A DNA stretch of 64,000 nt from assembly GCF_002157465.1 (NCBI RefSeq), contig NZ_NHOC01000019.1:1-64000 (forward strand), in the 5' to 3' direction. This document shows positions 7,447 through 17,923 of this stretch, piece by piece. The position numbers were made by a program, and so were the translations under genes. The DNA is from Butyricicoccus porcorum. Lineage in GTDB: Bacteria > Bacillota > Clostridia > Oscillospirales > Butyricicoccaceae. How positions within the stretch are numbered: position 1 is the stretch's first letter; every line of letters starts with the position of its first letter. The notes beneath the pieces are model-generated. The model worked only from the letters and a program-made list of their open reading frames with translations. It was not told the origin of the DNA and did no database searches.

Positions 7447-8316
7447 TCACAGTGCGCGGTAATATTCGCTCTTGTAGCCGAGCTCACCGTCCAGCGCGCG
7501 GCGCAGCGTATTGCACAGCGCATCGCGGTCACGGTTGAGCGTGCCCTTGAGCGAGAGGTAATTGGACGCATGGTTGGAGCGGAAAATACTGCCCTCGCTG
7601 TCGATGTGCTCGAGCATCAGCAGCGTTTCCTGCGCTACCTGCGGCGCGGTCAGCAGCTGGAATTTGCCTGCCTCCCACTCCTTCTGCAATGGCGTGCCGC
7701 CCTCGAACATGAGCGTCAGCAGGCCGATATAGTCCGGCTTCATGCGGGAAAAGGCATCTGCCGTGCCCAGCGCATGCTCGCGCCACAGCTCCGTGCCGCC
7801 GAGTCCATTGATTGCCGTAACCGACAGCTTCATGCCTGCGTCCTTGACCATCTGTCCGGCGCGGACAATTTCATCCACCGTCACACCCTTGTTGACATGC
7901 GTCAGCACATCATCACAGCCAGATTCCAGGCCGAGATAAATCATCTTCAGGCCGAGCGAGCGCAGCAGCGCGAGCTGCTCCGGCGTCTTGGTCAGGATAC
8001 TCTTAGGCGAGCCATAGCTGGTTACGCGCGTGCACTCCGGGATGGTGTCGCGGATATGCTGCAAAATAATTGCAAGATCCTCCGTGCGGCGCATCAGTGC
8101 GTCGCCATCGGCGAGGAAAATGCGTTCAATGTGGCTGTACGCGCGGCGCGCCAGAATGAAATCCTCCAGCACATCCTCCAGCTTGCGCAGATGGAACTGC
8201 TTTTCCTTGTACATATCACAGAACGTACAGCCGTTGTGGCTGCACCCGATGGTGACCTGTACGATCAGGCTGTAGGCTTCACTCGGCGGACGAAATACGC
8301 GGCCTTCATATCTCAT
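7447..8316 (-). CDS. Radical SAM protein
   Basis: 289 aa. The cluster-binding motif is GCSHNGCTFCDMY with cysteines 25, 30 and 33, so CX4CX2C rather than the common CX3CX2C; this variant is usual in one uncharacterised clostridial radical SAM clade. Downstream come a GDAL strand (about 70), a TSYGSP segment, LGLESG (about 128) and an AINGLGG glycine motif typical of the TIM-barrel SAM site. There is no B12 or SPASM domain. Substrate unknown. It stands alone with its own terminator, so context gives no pathway. Confidence 0.85.
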   Translation of the reverse strand: MRYEGRVFRPPSEAYSLIVQVTIGCSHNGCTFCDMYKEKQFHLRKLEDVLEDFILARRAYSHIERIFLADGDALMRRTEDLAIILQHIRDTIPECTRVTSYGSPKSILTKTPEQLALLRSLGLKMIYLGLESGCDDVLTHVNKGVTVDEIVRAGQMVKDAGMKLSVTAINGLGGTELWREHALGTADAFSRMKPDYIGLLTLMFEGGTPLQKEWEAGKFQLLTAPQVAQETLLMLEHIDSEGSIFRSNHASNYLSLKGTLNRDRDALCNTLRRALDGELGYKSEYYRAL

Positions 8317-8354
8317 AGGTATTCTTGCTCCTCAGGAAAAATATATTTTTGCAC

Positions 8355-8392
8355 AAAAAGCAGGCGGAGCGCCGCGCACGCGTGCCCCGCCC
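8355..8392 (-). terminator. GC-rich terminator of the acidic membrane protein gene
   Basis: On the minus strand GGCGGGGC...GCTCCGCC forms an imperfect GC-rich stem followed by TGCTTTTTG. Confidence 0.5.
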
Positions 8393-8409
8393 GGATTGGT
8401 TTACGGGAA

Positions 8410-8802
8410 TCAGTCCTCGTCAGAATCGGAAGCCTCAATCTCTTCCTCTGCTTCCTCAGCAGCTTCTTCTGCCGGAGCTTCCTCTGCCGTCTCGTCGGCA
8501 GCTTCTTCCGGCTCCTCGACAGCCTCCGGCTCTTCCATGGTCATCTGCTCCTCGGCAGCCTCGCAGGTCTCTTCGCTTGCCGCACACGCATCTGCGCACT
8601 CACAGGCTTCGCATGCATTCTCGTTCTCTGCGTTCATATCATCCAGCTCGCTCATTGCCTTGAGTTCCGCCTCATGATAAACCTGCTCGCTCTTGCTGTG
8701 ACGGTATGCTGCAACGCCTGCTACAACGGCACCGGCGACGGCACCGGCAGCGGCAACGCCGATGCCAATCTTTTTCTTGTTATCAGTCTTCTTGGCTTTC
8801 AT
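8410..8802 (-). CDS. Small membrane-anchored acidic protein, unknown function
   Basis: 130 aa. A basic start (MKAKKTDNKKK) leads into a Gly/Ala-rich hydrophobic helix (about 11-33), then a His/Lys linker. The rest is an extremely acidic tail made mostly of Glu and Ala with short repeats such as EEAAEEAEEE and four cysteines in CEACECADAC (about 64-73). GAGGGAG lies 11 nt upstream of the ATG. No family recognised. Such tails are compositionally simple and may be disordered or bind cations; the Cys cluster could bind metal. Expressed from its own promoter with a leader of about 105 nt. Confidence 0.7.
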   Translation of the reverse strand: MKAKKTDNKKKIGIGVAAAGAVAGAVVAGVAAYRHSKSEQVYHEAELKAMSELDDMNAENENACEACECADACAASEETCEAAEEQMTMEEPEAVEEPEEAADETAEEAPAEEAAEEAEEEIEASDSDED

Positions 8803-8914
8803 TGCGAAAAACTCCCTCTCGTCGCCGCGGTACTCCGCGGGTAGTCATATGATACTTTCCCCGCCGTCAAAGCACGGCAAGGTTGCGAACATATCTTTGT
8901 TCTATAATAGTTAT

Positions 8915-8944
8915 ATGTTACCACAGATTCTTTCAATCTGTCAA
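8915..8944 (-). promoter_or_regulatory. Promoter of the acidic membrane protein gene
   Basis: Minus strand: TTGACA, 18-bp spacer, TAACAT. Predicted start near 8908 gives a leader of about 105 nt. Confidence 0.6.
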
Positions 8945-9035
8945 TCTTTCCATGAAATATTCCCAATTCATCTTGCATTTTCTCCTATTTTCACAGCAAA
9001 TACACCAAGATTTATCCGAATGGTACATTTGCCGA

Positions 9036-9063
9036 TTGACGAACGCCGCGAATGTGCTATAAT
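9036..9063 (+). promoter_or_regulatory. Promoter of the aromatic-acid-exporter-like gene
   Basis: TTGACG, 16-bp spacer, TATAAT preceded by TGC (extended -10). The start near 9070 lies 40 nt before the ATG. Confidence 0.75.
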
Positions 9064-9109
9064 GAGCCAAGTTTGGAGTATGCTTCATGAGAATAACAGG
9101 TGACAAAAG

Positions 9110-10030
9110 ATGATTGCAACCAAGAAAAAACTGCCCTTCCACATCGGCATGCGGACAGTTAAGACCGCACTTGCCGTCGGCCTTTCGCTGCTGACCGGTT
9201 ATGCCATCAAAAGCGAATATCCGCCGTTTCTCGCCATCGGCGCACTCGGCGCAATGGAATCCTCCATCACCGCGTCGTTCAAAGGCGCGCGCGACCTGAC
9301 GGTCGGCAACCTCGTCGGCGCACTGCTGGCCATGGGATTTTCCCTTGTCTTTTCCGGACATATGGCAATCGGCTGTGCACTGGGCGTCATCATTATGATT
9401 GTCGTGTGCAACATGCTGCATATGCGGGCTTCCACCACCAGTTTGGCCTGTGTCGTATTCTGCTGCTGCCTGACCGACCTGCTTGCGACAGGCAACCTGT
9501 TTTACGGCCTGCTGCGCTTCCGCGACACCGTCGTCGGCACCGCCATCGCGCTCGCCGTCAACATGCTCATCCGCCCGTACAGCGGTGCGGCGCACACAAA
9601 GGACAGCATTATCAAGGCGCAGAAGGCGATGCTTCCGCTGCTGGAACAACGCGTGCTGCGCGGACGCATCCCTGACCTGCGCGACCTGCGCGCGAGCATC
9701 AATGAGCTCGACCGCAATGTCAGTGTGCTGCTCGATGAGCGCATGAACAAATCACTCAAAAAATCCGAGGTTGCCCACCTGCGCGGCTGCCAGCAGCTGC
9801 TGTGGAAAATGCGCGACGCGCTCATCGGCATCTGCTGTATCGACACCATGCCGAGCCCGTCGCCGGAAAATCTTGCGCGCATCGAAGCACTCGGGCTGAC
9901 GCGCGAGAACGTCAAAACCGAATGCATTCTGGACGGCGCCTGCGCGCCGGAGGACACCGTGGTTTTGAATTACTACCTCAAGGTGTTCCTCGATTCCAAC
10001 GAATATCTGACCATGCTGCTCGAGCTGTGA
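9110..10030 (+). CDS. Aromatic acid exporter (ArAE/FUSC) family membrane protein
   Basis: 306 aa. The first about 160 residues are hydrophobic, with roughly five to six membrane helices, and begin with a GMRTVKTALAVGLSLL segment. The remainder is a soluble, helical cytoplasmic domain, the layout of the ArAE_1 (DUF939) proteins of Gram-positive bacteria, which are half the size of the proteobacterial AaeB/FUSC pumps and probably act as oligomers. Substrate unknown. AGGTG precedes the ATG. It is monocistronic, between its own promoter and a strong terminator. Confidence 0.78.
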   Translation: MIATKKKLPFHIGMRTVKTALAVGLSLLTGYAIKSEYPPFLAIGALGAMESSITASFKGARDLTVGNLVGALLAMGFSLVFSGHMAIGCALGVIIMIVVCNMLHMRASTTSLACVVFCCCLTDLLATGNLFYGLLRFRDTVVGTAIALAVNMLIRPYSGAAHTKDSIIKAQKAMLPLLEQRVLRGRIPDLRDLRASINELDRNVSVLLDERMNKSLKKSEVAHLRGCQQLLWKMRDALIGICCIDTMPSPSPENLARIEALGLTRENVKTECILDGACAPEDTVVLNYYLKVFLDSNEYLTMLLEL

Positions 10031-10035
10031 GCAGT

Positions 10036-10068
10036 GCAGGCAGGCCGAACGGCCTGCCTGCTTTTTTT
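10036..10068. terminator. Strong terminator of the exporter gene
   Basis: 11-bp stem GCAGGCAGGCC/GGCCTGCCTGC, loop GAAC, followed by seven T (10062-10068). It lies between convergent genes and ends 3 bp before the eno stop codon. Confidence 0.9.
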
Positions 10069-10071
10069 AGC

Positions 10072-11484
<1,413 letters not shown>

Positions 11485-11500
11485 TCAATTCAAACGGGAA

Positions 11501-13015
11501 TCAATCCATCAGAGACTTGCCGTCCATCTCAGCCGGCTGGGGCAGGCCGAGAACCTGAAGCATCGTCGGTGCGATATCCGCCAGACGACCCTCATGCAGG
11601 GTGCACGGATGGCCGACAACACAGAACGGAACCGGATTGCACGAATGCGCGGTGAACGGGGAAACACCGTCCTCCTCCAGCATCTGATCCGCATTGCCGT
11701 GGTCAGCGGTAATCATTGCAACGCCGCCCATCTCAAGGATAGCGTCTACCGTTCTGCCGACACAGGTATCAACAGCCTCAACTGCCTTGACTGCCGCGTC
11801 AAATACACCGGTGTGACCGACCATGTCGCAGTTCGCATAGTTCAGGATGATGACATCGAACTTACCGCTCTTGATCTCCTCAACCACCTTGTCGCATACT
11901 TTATATGCGCTCATCTCCGGCTGGAGATCATAGGTGGCAACCTTCGGGGAAGCGATCAGGTCGCGCTCCTCGTTCTTGTACGGTGTCTCGATGCCGCCGT
12001 TGAAGAAGAACGTGACATGTGCGTACTTTTCGGTCTCGGCGATGCGCAGCTGGGTCAGGCCATTGTCGGCGATATATTCGCCGAACGTGTTGGTCAGCGA
12101 CTGCGGCTTGAACGCAACATGGACATTCGGCATCGTCGCGTCATACTGCGTCATGCAGACGTAGTAAACCGGGAAACAGCCGTTGCGGCGCTCAAAGCCG
12201 GAGAACTCCGGATCGACAAAGGTGCGGGTGATTTCACGCGCGCGGTCCGGGCGGAAGTTTGCGAAGATAATGGAGTCATTCTCCCTGATCTGTGCATCCT
12301 TTGCGGTGACAACCGGAACAACAAACTCATCGGTCACGCCTGCGTCATACGATGCCTGCATTGCAGCAACCGGATCCGGATTGTACTCGCCCTCGCCGTA
12401 TACCATTGCAGCATATGCCTTGGAAACGCGCTCAAAGCGGTTGTCACGGTCCATCGCATAGTAACGACCCTCGATGGTAGCGATCTTGCCAACACCGACC
12501 TCGTCCAGCTTTGCCTTCATCTGGCGGACAAAATCGATGCCGGAGGTCGGCGGTACATCACGGCCGTCCATGAAGCAATGGACAAATACCTTGGTCAGGC
12601 CGCTCTTCTTTGCCAGGTCGACCAGGCCACAGATGTGCTCGATGTGAGAGTGTACGCCGCCATCGCTCATCAGGCCATAGATGTGCAGTGCACTGTCGTG
12701 CTTCTTGCAGTTCTCAACGGCACCGAGGAATGCCTCGTTCTCGAAGAACGTGCCCTCCTTGATCGCCTTAGAGATGCGGGTCAGCTCCTGATAGACGACA
12801 CGGCCCGCGCCGATGTTGGTATGGCCGACCTCACTGTTGCCCATCTGGCCGTCCGGCAGACCGACATCCAGGCCGGAGGCTCCGAGCTGCGTGGTCGGAT
12901 TTTCCGCAAACAGGCGGGTCAGGTTCGGATGATTTGCAGCATGGATTGCGTTGCCCATGTCGCTCGTGCGCAGGCCAAAGCCGTCCATAATAATGAGTAT
13001 TAACGGTTTTTTCAT
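11501..13015 (-). CDS. gpmI: 2,3-bisphosphoglycerate-independent phosphoglycerate mutase
   Basis: 504 aa. It interconverts 3- and 2-phosphoglycerate using two Mn ions and a phosphoserine. MDGFG near the N-terminus carries the first metal-binding Asp, GNSEVGH contains the catalytic serine (about residue 62), DRDNRFERV binds substrate and ITADHGNAD supplies metal ligands near the C-terminus. The start is the ATG at 13015 (MKKPLILIIMDGFG) with GAGG upstream; a longer frame to 13066 adds a non-homologous 17 residues. Third gene of the glycolytic operon. Confidence 0.96.
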   Translation of the reverse strand: MKKPLILIIMDGFGLRTSDMGNAIHAANHPNLTRLFAENPTTQLGASGLDVGLPDGQMGNSEVGHTNIGAGRVVYQELTRISKAIKEGTFFENEAFLGAVENCKKHDSALHIYGLMSDGGVHSHIEHICGLVDLAKKSGLTKVFVHCFMDGRDVPPTSGIDFVRQMKAKLDEVGVGKIATIEGRYYAMDRDNRFERVSKAYAAMVYGEGEYNPDPVAAMQASYDAGVTDEFVVPVVTAKDAQIRENDSIIFANFRPDRAREITRTFVDPEFSGFERRNGCFPVYYVCMTQYDATMPNVHVAFKPQSLTNTFGEYIADNGLTQLRIAETEKYAHVTFFFNGGIETPYKNEERDLIASPKVATYDLQPEMSAYKVCDKVVEEIKSGKFDVIILNYANCDMVGHTGVFDAAVKAVEAVDTCVGRTVDAILEMGGVAMITADHGNADQMLEEDGVSPFTAHSCNPVPFCVVGHPCTLHEGRLADIAPTMLQVLGLPQPAEMDGKSLMD

Positions 13016-13043
13016 AATTAACCTCGTTTCTGAAAATTCCGGT

Positions 13044-13126
13044 GCGCGGCGTGGGAAGGGGGACACTGTGCCGCGCGCAAAAGCACATCGGCGGACCGCT
13101 CAAACAGATGAAACAGCCCGCCGATG
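13044..13126 (-). terminator. Tandem hairpins between tpiA and gpmI
   Basis: Downstream of tpiA the minus strand forms CATCGGCGG/CCGCCGATG (13086-13094 with 13118-13126) followed by TGCTTTTG, a modest terminator. A second GC stem follows, GCGCGGC/GCCGCGC (13044-13050 with 13070-13076). They may attenuate or stabilise the mRNA, since gpmI has no obvious promoter of its own. Confidence 0.55.
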
Positions 13127-13141
13127 GAATGTGCAGTTAAA

Positions 13142-13912
13142 TTACTGGTTTGCTGCTTCGATGATTGCGAAGAAATCGTTCGGCTTCAGGGAAGCGCCGC
13201 CAATCAGGCCGCCGTCAACGTCCGGCTTGGAAAGCAGCTCCGCTGCGTTCTTAGCGTTCATGGAGCCGCCGTACTGAATGGTGATTGCACGTGCAGCGCG
13301 CGCGCCGTACAGCTCTCTCAGGCAGTCGCGGATTGCGCCGCAAACTTCGTTTGCCTGGTCAGCGGTAGCGGTCTTGCCGGTGCCGATCGCCCAGATCGGC
13401 TCGTAAGCGATGACAACCTTCTTGACGTCGTCAACGGATACGCCCTGCATTGCGCACTTAACCTGCTTGCGGACGATTTCAGACCAGATGTCCTGCTCGC
13501 GCTCGTCCAGGGACTCGCCGACACAGACGATCGGGCGGAAGCCGTTCTCCAGAGCGACCTTGACCTTCTTGTTGACGGTCTCGTCGGTCTCTGCGAAGTA
13601 CTGACGGCGCTCGGAATGGCCGATGATAACGTACTTGACACCGCATTCCTTCAGCATGTCAGCGGAAACCTCGCCGGTGTAAGCGCCCTTCGGCTCAAAG
13701 TGCATGTTCTCAGCGCCGATGGCAATCTTGGAGCCCTTTGCAGCCTTGACAGCGGTCGGGATGTCTACGTACGGTACGCACAGTACCATCTCACACCACT
13801 TGACCTTGCTGACCAGCGGCTTGAGCTCTTCGATCAGAGCCTTTGCCTGGCTCGGGGTCATGTTCATCTTCCAGTTACCAGCGATAATAGTCTTGCGATA
13901 TCTGCGATTCAT
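13142..13912 (-). CDS. tpiA: Triosephosphate isomerase
   Basis: 256 aa TIM barrel interconverting dihydroxyacetone phosphate and glyceraldehyde 3-phosphate. Catalytic residues: Lys in AGNWKMN (about 15), His in IGHSERR (about 101) and Glu in [12 protein letters not shown] (about 173). The phosphate-gripping YGGSM segment is present near the C-terminus. Full length with the usual [17 protein letters not shown] start. It follows pgk, with a strong hairpin but no U-tract in the gap. Confidence 0.97.
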   Translation of the reverse strand: MNRRYRKTIIAGNWKMNMTPSQAKALIEELKPLVSKVKWCEMVLCVPYVDIPTAVKAAKGSKIAIGAENMHFEPKGAYTGEVSADMLKECGVKYVIIGHSERRQYFAETDETVNKKVKVALENGFRPIVCVGESLDEREQDIWSEIVRKQVKCAMQGVSVDDVKKVVIAYEPIWAIGTGKTATADQANEVCGAIRDCLRELYGARAARAITIQYGGSMNAKNAAELLSKPDVDGGLIGGASLKPNDFFAIIEAANQ

Positions 13913-13982
13913 ATTGGTTTTCCCCTTCCTAGAAAAATCCTTTTTTGATCGGCAACAGGTGCCGAAACGTTTTATATCTCAG

Positions 13983-14011
13983 CGTCCCTGCGGCGCGCAG
14001 CTGCAGGGACG
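13983..14011 (-). other. Intercistronic hairpin between pgk and tpiA
   Basis: Perfect 9-bp stem CGTCCCTGC/GCAGGGACG with an 11-nt loop and no following U-run, so more likely an mRNA processing or stability element than a terminator. Confidence 0.55.
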
Positions 14012-14025
14012 GACTGAACGAAAAC

Positions 14026-15231
14026 TTACTTGTCCTCGAGGCATGCGATGCCCGGGAGAACCTTGCCTTCCATGAACTCCAGCGAAGCGCCGCCGCCGGT
14101 GGAGATATGGGTCATCTTGTCCGCGTAGCCCAGCTGCTGAACGGCTGCTGCGGAGTCGCCGCCGCCGATGATGGTGATCGCATCGGTCTTGCTCAGAGCC
14201 TCTGCAACTGCCTTGGTGCCGACTGCGAACTTCTCGAACTCAAATACGCCCATCGGGCCATTCCAGATGACGGTGCCTGCGTCAGCAACTGCATCGCAGT
14301 ATGCCTCAACGGTCTTCGGGCCGATGTCCAGGCCCTGCCAGCCGTCCGGGATTTCGCCGGCAGCGACAACCTTGCTGTCTGCGTCTGCTGCGAACTTGTC
14401 CGCAATCACGGTGTCAACCGGCAGCAGGAGCTTGACGCCCTTTGCGTTTGCCTTCTCGATCATCTCGAGCGCATAGCCCTTCCAGTCTTCCTCGAGCAGG
14501 GAATCGCCGATCTTGCCGCCCTGTGCTGCGGAGAAGGTGTATGCCATGCCGCCGCCGATGATAATGGTATCAGCGATTTCAAGCAGGTTGTTGATGACGC
14601 CGATCTTGGACGAAACCTTGGAGCCACCCAGGATTGCGACCAGCGGACGCTTCGGAGCTGCCAGTGCGCCGCCGATGATCTCCAGCTCCTTCTGGATCAG
14701 GAAGCCGGAAACTGCCGGCAGGTAAGCGGCAACGCCTGCGGTGGAAGCATGTGCGCGGTGTACGGTGCCGAACGCGTCGGAAACGTAAACGCCGCCCTCA
14801 CCGGCCAGGTCAGCCAGTGCCTTTGCAAATGCCGGATCGTTCTTGGTCTCGCCGTTGTCATAGCGCAGGTTTTCGAGCAGCAGGATCTGTCCCGGCTGGA
14901 GAGCTGCAGCCTTTGCCTTTGCGTCCTCGCCGACGATGTCCTTCGCCAGGATGACTTCCTTGCCCAGCAGCTCGCTCAGGCGTGCTGCGACGGGAGCCAT
15001 GGACAGCTCAGGCTTCCACTCGCCCTTCGGCTTGCCCATGTGCGAGCATGCGATAACTGCCGCATTGTTATCCAGCAGATACTGGATGGTCGGCAGGGCT
15101 GCACGGATGCGCTTGTCATCGGTGATGACGCCGCTTCCGTCCTTTGCCATCGGAACATTAAAGTCACAGCGCAGAAGTACCTTCTTGCCATTTACGTCGA
15201 TGTCTACGACACTCTTCTTATTGTAGTCCAT
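14026..15231 (-). CDS. pgk: Phosphoglycerate kinase
   Basis: 401 aa. It transfers the acyl phosphate of 1,3-bisphosphoglycerate to ADP. Visible signatures: LLRCDFNVP (substrate arginine and Asp), [26 protein letters not shown] (nucleotide site), NGPMGVFE and GGGDSAAAV before the C-terminal helix. First gene of the glycolytic operon, behind a good sigma-A promoter. gapA, which usually precedes pgk in Gram-positive bacteria, is not upstream here and must be elsewhere. Confidence 0.97.
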   Translation of the reverse strand: MDYNKKSVVDIDVNGKKVLLRCDFNVPMAKDGSGVITDDKRIRAALPTIQYLLDNNAAVIACSHMGKPKGEWKPELSMAPVAARLSELLGKEVILAKDIVGEDAKAKAAALQPGQILLLENLRYDNGETKNDPAFAKALADLAGEGGVYVSDAFGTVHRAHASTAGVAAYLPAVSGFLIQKELEIIGGALAAPKRPLVAILGGSKVSSKIGVINNLLEIADTIIIGGGMAYTFSAAQGGKIGDSLLEEDWKGYALEMIEKANAKGVKLLLPVDTVIADKFAADADSKVVAAGEIPDGWQGLDIGPKTVEAYCDAVADAGTVIWNGPMGVFEFEKFAVGTKAVAEALSKTDAITIIGGGDSAAAVQQLGYADKMTHISTGGGASLEFMEGKVLPGIACLEDK

Positions 15232-15309
15232 TGTATAACACTCCTTATTAACTGGAACAACGTACTGTCATACGTGGAAAGCAGCAAATATGCGCGTTTC
15301 CACCCAAAA

Positions 15310-15338
15310 ATTATACCGTCTTGCGGCGTAGTTTTCAA
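15310..15338 (-). promoter_or_regulatory. Promoter of the pgk-tpiA-gpmI-eno operon
   Basis: Minus strand: TTGAAA, 17-bp spacer, TATAAT. Start near 15303 gives a leader of about 70 nt with AGGAG before the pgk ATG. Confidence 0.85.
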
Positions 15339-15392
15339 GATGCTTTTGTTAAAAAATGCCCAATCCGGCGATTTTTTCAGCTGAGCTGCGGG

Positions 15393-16265
15393 TCAGTCGC
15401 GCGGTTTTCCGCGAAAAATGACTGCAATCGACTGCGGGCCGGCATTTGTCGTAACCGCCATACCAATCGGATAGCGCTCGACAGAGCCGAAGCCTGCCTC
15501 CAGCATCAGCTTCTCGGCAAGCGCAATCTGCTCCTCCGGCACAGCCGCATAGACCACATAGGCCGTCTGTCCTGCGGGATCGACCGCCTCCTTCTTCGCC
15601 AGCTCGACCAGCTTCGGCACGACATTTTTGTCGCCGCGCACCTTCGTGCACACATCAACCGAGCCTGCGCGCACGAGCGAAATCGGGCGCAGACCGAGCG
15701 CTTCGCCGACGAACGCCGTGCCGCCGGAAATGCGTCCGCTCTTCTTGAGGTGGCGCAGGCTGTACACGCCGAGATATGCCTCCATGCACTTGATGCTGTG
15801 GCGCATGGTGCGCACAATCTCGTCAAACGATGCGCCCGCCTCGCGCAGCTTTGCGCCCTCGATAACGACATTGCCGTACATATAGGTGTAGCTCTCGGAA
15901 TCGATCAGCTCGATCACCATATCTTGCCCGCATTCCTCATAAAACATGTCGCGGACAATGTTCGCGGTCTGATAGGAGCCGGAGCCTGCACCGTTGATGA
16001 TGACGCCGACACAGTGCGTGCAGCCCTCCGCCTTCGCCTTTTTGTACTGCGCCATCAGATCCTCCATTTTGATCTGCGACGTCTGCGGTATCTCGTCGCT
16101 CTCCAGCAGGAGCTTCCAATATTCCTCCGGCGTGATGTCATAATACTCGCGGTAGGTCTTCCCGTTCGCCTGAATCTGAATTGGGACGATATCAATATTC
16201 CAGCGTTCCGCCTGCTCGTGCGGCAGATCGGACGTCGAATCTGTGAAAATGCAAATTTTTTCCAT
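15393..16265 (-). CDS. DegV family fatty-acid-binding protein
   Basis: 290 aa. DegV/FakB proteins bind a fatty acid and present it to the kinase FakA for incorporation into phospholipid. The N-terminal IFTDSTSDLP motif and the central INGAGSGSYQTA and SGRISG segments are diagnostic. No fakA homologue is visible in this window. It lies 13 bp downstream of trmL and probably shares its promoter. The frame ends in IFRGKPRD. Confidence 0.88.
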   Translation of the reverse strand: MEKICIFTDSTSDLPHEQAERWNIDIVPIQIQANGKTYREYYDITPEEYWKLLLESDEIPQTSQIKMEDLMAQYKKAKAEGCTHCVGVIINGAGSGSYQTANIVRDMFYEECGQDMVIELIDSESYTYMYGNVVIEGAKLREAGASFDEIVRTMRHSIKCMEAYLGVYSLRHLKKSGRISGGTAFVGEALGLRPISLVRAGSVDVCTKVRGDKNVVPKLVELAKKEAVDPAGQTAYVVYAAVPEEQIALAEKLMLEAGFGSVERYPIGMAVTTNAGPQSIAVIFRGKPRD

Positions 16266-16278
16266 TTTGTGCTACCTC

Positions 16279-16764
16279 TCAAATCTCCGGAAACGGTCCT
16301 GCGCTGACCAGCCCTTCAAAGTCATTCTGCCGCAACGCCTCATAGACCAACACAGCCGCGCTGTTGGACAGATTGAGGCACCGCGCACCCTCGCGCATCG
16401 GAATGCGCACACAGCGCTCCGGGTGCTCCGCCAGCATGGCCTCCGGCAGACCCTTCGTCTCCTTTCCGAACAGCAGATAGGCGTCCGGCGGATACGTGAC
16501 GTCAGTATAACGCTGGGTTCCCTTGCTGGTGGCATAAAAATACGTGCCGTCGGGGTTTTTCTCCCAGAATTCGTCCAGTGAATCGTAATATCGCACATCG
16601 AGCAGATGCCAGTAATCCAGACCGGCGCGTTTGAGCTGTCTGTCCGTAATTTCAAAGCCGAGCGGCCCAACCAGATGCAGTGTGCAGCCGGTGACGGCAC
16701 AGGTACGCGCAATATTGCCGGTATTCTGTGGGATCTCCGGCTCTACCAAAACAATGCCAAGCAT
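16279..16764 (-). CDS. trmL: tRNA (cytidine(34)-2'-O)-methyltransferase
   Basis: 161 aa SPOUT-fold methyltransferase that modifies the wobble base of tRNA-Leu. The start MLGIVLVEPEIPQNTGNIAR is canonical for TrmL; the ATG at 16764 has GGGGA at 6 nt, while the earlier ATG at 16770 abuts the RBS. The SAM-binding trefoil knot is shown by LLFGKETKGLP and IPMREGARCLNLSNSAAV. Own promoter; first gene of a pair with degV. Confidence 0.93.
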   Translation of the reverse strand: MLGIVLVEPEIPQNTGNIARTCAVTGCTLHLVGPLGFEITDRQLKRAGLDYWHLLDVRYYDSLDEFWEKNPDGTYFYATSKGTQRYTDVTYPPDAYLLFGKETKGLPEAMLAEHPERCVRIPMREGARCLNLSNSAAVLVYEALRQNDFEGLVSAGPFPEI

Positions 16765-16819
16765 ATCCATTCCCCTTCTGTCTGATGCAGCGCACTGGTT
16801 GCGCGGCTGCCATATAATA

Positions 16820-16848
16820 ATAATAGGCTATTTTCGCATCTATTTCAA
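16820..16848 (-). promoter_or_regulatory. Promoter of trmL-degV
   Basis: Minus strand: TTGAAA, 17-bp spacer, TATTAT. Start near 16813. Confidence 0.75.
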
Positions 16849-16896
16849 GCAAGTTTTGCGGCAAAACGCGAAAAATCTGCGCATTCGCCCGCCTTT

Positions 16897-16954
16897 TTTG
16901 CGTTTTTTTATCGAAAAACGCAAAATGCCCCGCAGCCATCCGGCCGCAGAGCAT
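16897..16954 (-). terminator. Terminator region after ribF
   Basis: Minus strand: ATGC and CTGCGGCC pair with GGCTGCGG and GCAT (about 16922-16954). It is followed by a second inverted repeat, TTTTGCGTTTTT/AAAAACGCAAAA, with long U-runs. Ends the rimP-nusA-infB-ribF operon. Confidence 0.7.
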
Positions 16955-16974
16955 ACATTGCGATAACATTTGTA

Positions 16975-17886
16975 TCATTTTCTGGCAGTTTCAAACCATG
17001 CGCGGGTCTGCGCAACATCGTCCGAAATGGCAGCTTTGAGCTGTTCACTGTCATCAAAGCGGCGCTCCGGGCGCAGGAAATGCAGCAGCTGTACCTGGAC
17101 AAACGCCCCGTACAGATCACCGTCAAAGTCCAGAATGTGCGGCTCGACGCATGCGGCATCTCCCTCTCCGAAGGTCGGATGCACGCCGATGTTGGTCACG
17201 GCGATGTGTGATTGCCCGCCCGCGATGACGCGCGAGACATATACGCCGAACGGCGGCGCCTGCATCTCCTTCGGCAGCGCAAGATTGACTGTGCGGAAGC
17301 CAAGCGTGCGCCCGACGCGGCGGCCGTGCTGCACGGCGCCCGCAATGGTATACGGATGGCCGAGGAATTGTGCGGCGCGTTCCAGATTGCCCGCTGCAAT
17401 CTGCTGGCGGATGTATGTCGAGCTGACAACGATGTTGTCGATCTTCACGCTCTCCACAATGTCGCAGCCGATGCCGAGGCGCACGCACTCCTCACGCAGG
17501 CGCTCCGGCGTGCCCTGCCCGCGATAGCCAAACCGATTGTTCTCGCCTGTGATAATCCAGCAGGCGTGGAACTGGCCGACCAGCACATCGTCGACAAAGC
17601 GGCGCCAGTCCATGTTGCGCATCTCGTCATTGAAATGCCCGAAGATGACCTCATCTACACCGCCCAGCTCACGGATTTCATCCCTGCGGCGCGCCTCCGA
17701 CGTGATGAGCGGCACAGGCTGACCGGTAATCACGGTATCGGGATGCACGTCGAACGTGAACACCGAGGAAACCGCGCCGTTTTCCTGTGCGCGCTGCACG
17801 GCGAGGCGCATCAATGCCTGATGCCCGCAGTGTACCCCGTCAAAATATCCCAGCGCAATGGCGCGCTTTGCGTCTTTCTCTATCAT
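16975..17886 (-). CDS. ribF: Bifunctional riboflavin kinase/FAD synthetase
   Basis: 303 aa. The N-terminal half is the FMN adenylyltransferase (LGYFDGVHCGHQ, about residues 12-23; SSTYIR, about 154). The C-terminal half (about 180-300) is the flavokinase. The usual GxPTAN motif of the kinase reads GFRTVN here; the Thr and Asn that bind ATP/Mg are kept but Pro and Ala are replaced. Last gene of the operon, 37 bp after truB, a common placement in Bacillota. Confidence 0.94.
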   Translation of the reverse strand: MIEKDAKRAIALGYFDGVHCGHQALMRLAVQRAQENGAVSSVFTFDVHPDTVITGQPVPLITSEARRRDEIRELGGVDEVIFGHFNDEMRNMDWRRFVDDVLVGQFHACWIITGENNRFGYRGQGTPERLREECVRLGIGCDIVESVKIDNIVVSSTYIRQQIAAGNLERAAQFLGHPYTIAGAVQHGRRVGRTLGFRTVNLALPKEMQAPPFGVYVSRVIAGGQSHIAVTNIGVHPTFGEGDAACVEPHILDFDGDLYGAFVQVQLLHFLRPERRFDDSEQLKAAISDDVAQTRAWFETARK

Positions 17887-17923
17887 GATTGGTTGATCCT
17901 CTTCCCCCGGCTCTGCTCAGGCA

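Larger units (their letters stand above)
8803..9109. other. 307-bp divergent intergenic region
   Basis: Holds a minus-strand promoter (8915-8944) for the acidic protein and a plus-strand promoter (9036-9063) for the exporter-like gene. The leader of the acidic protein gene can form two small hairpins, CCGCGG-AGTA-CCGCGG near 8830 and GCCGT-GCTTTG-ACGGC near 8870. No further gene is visible. Confidence 0.6.
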
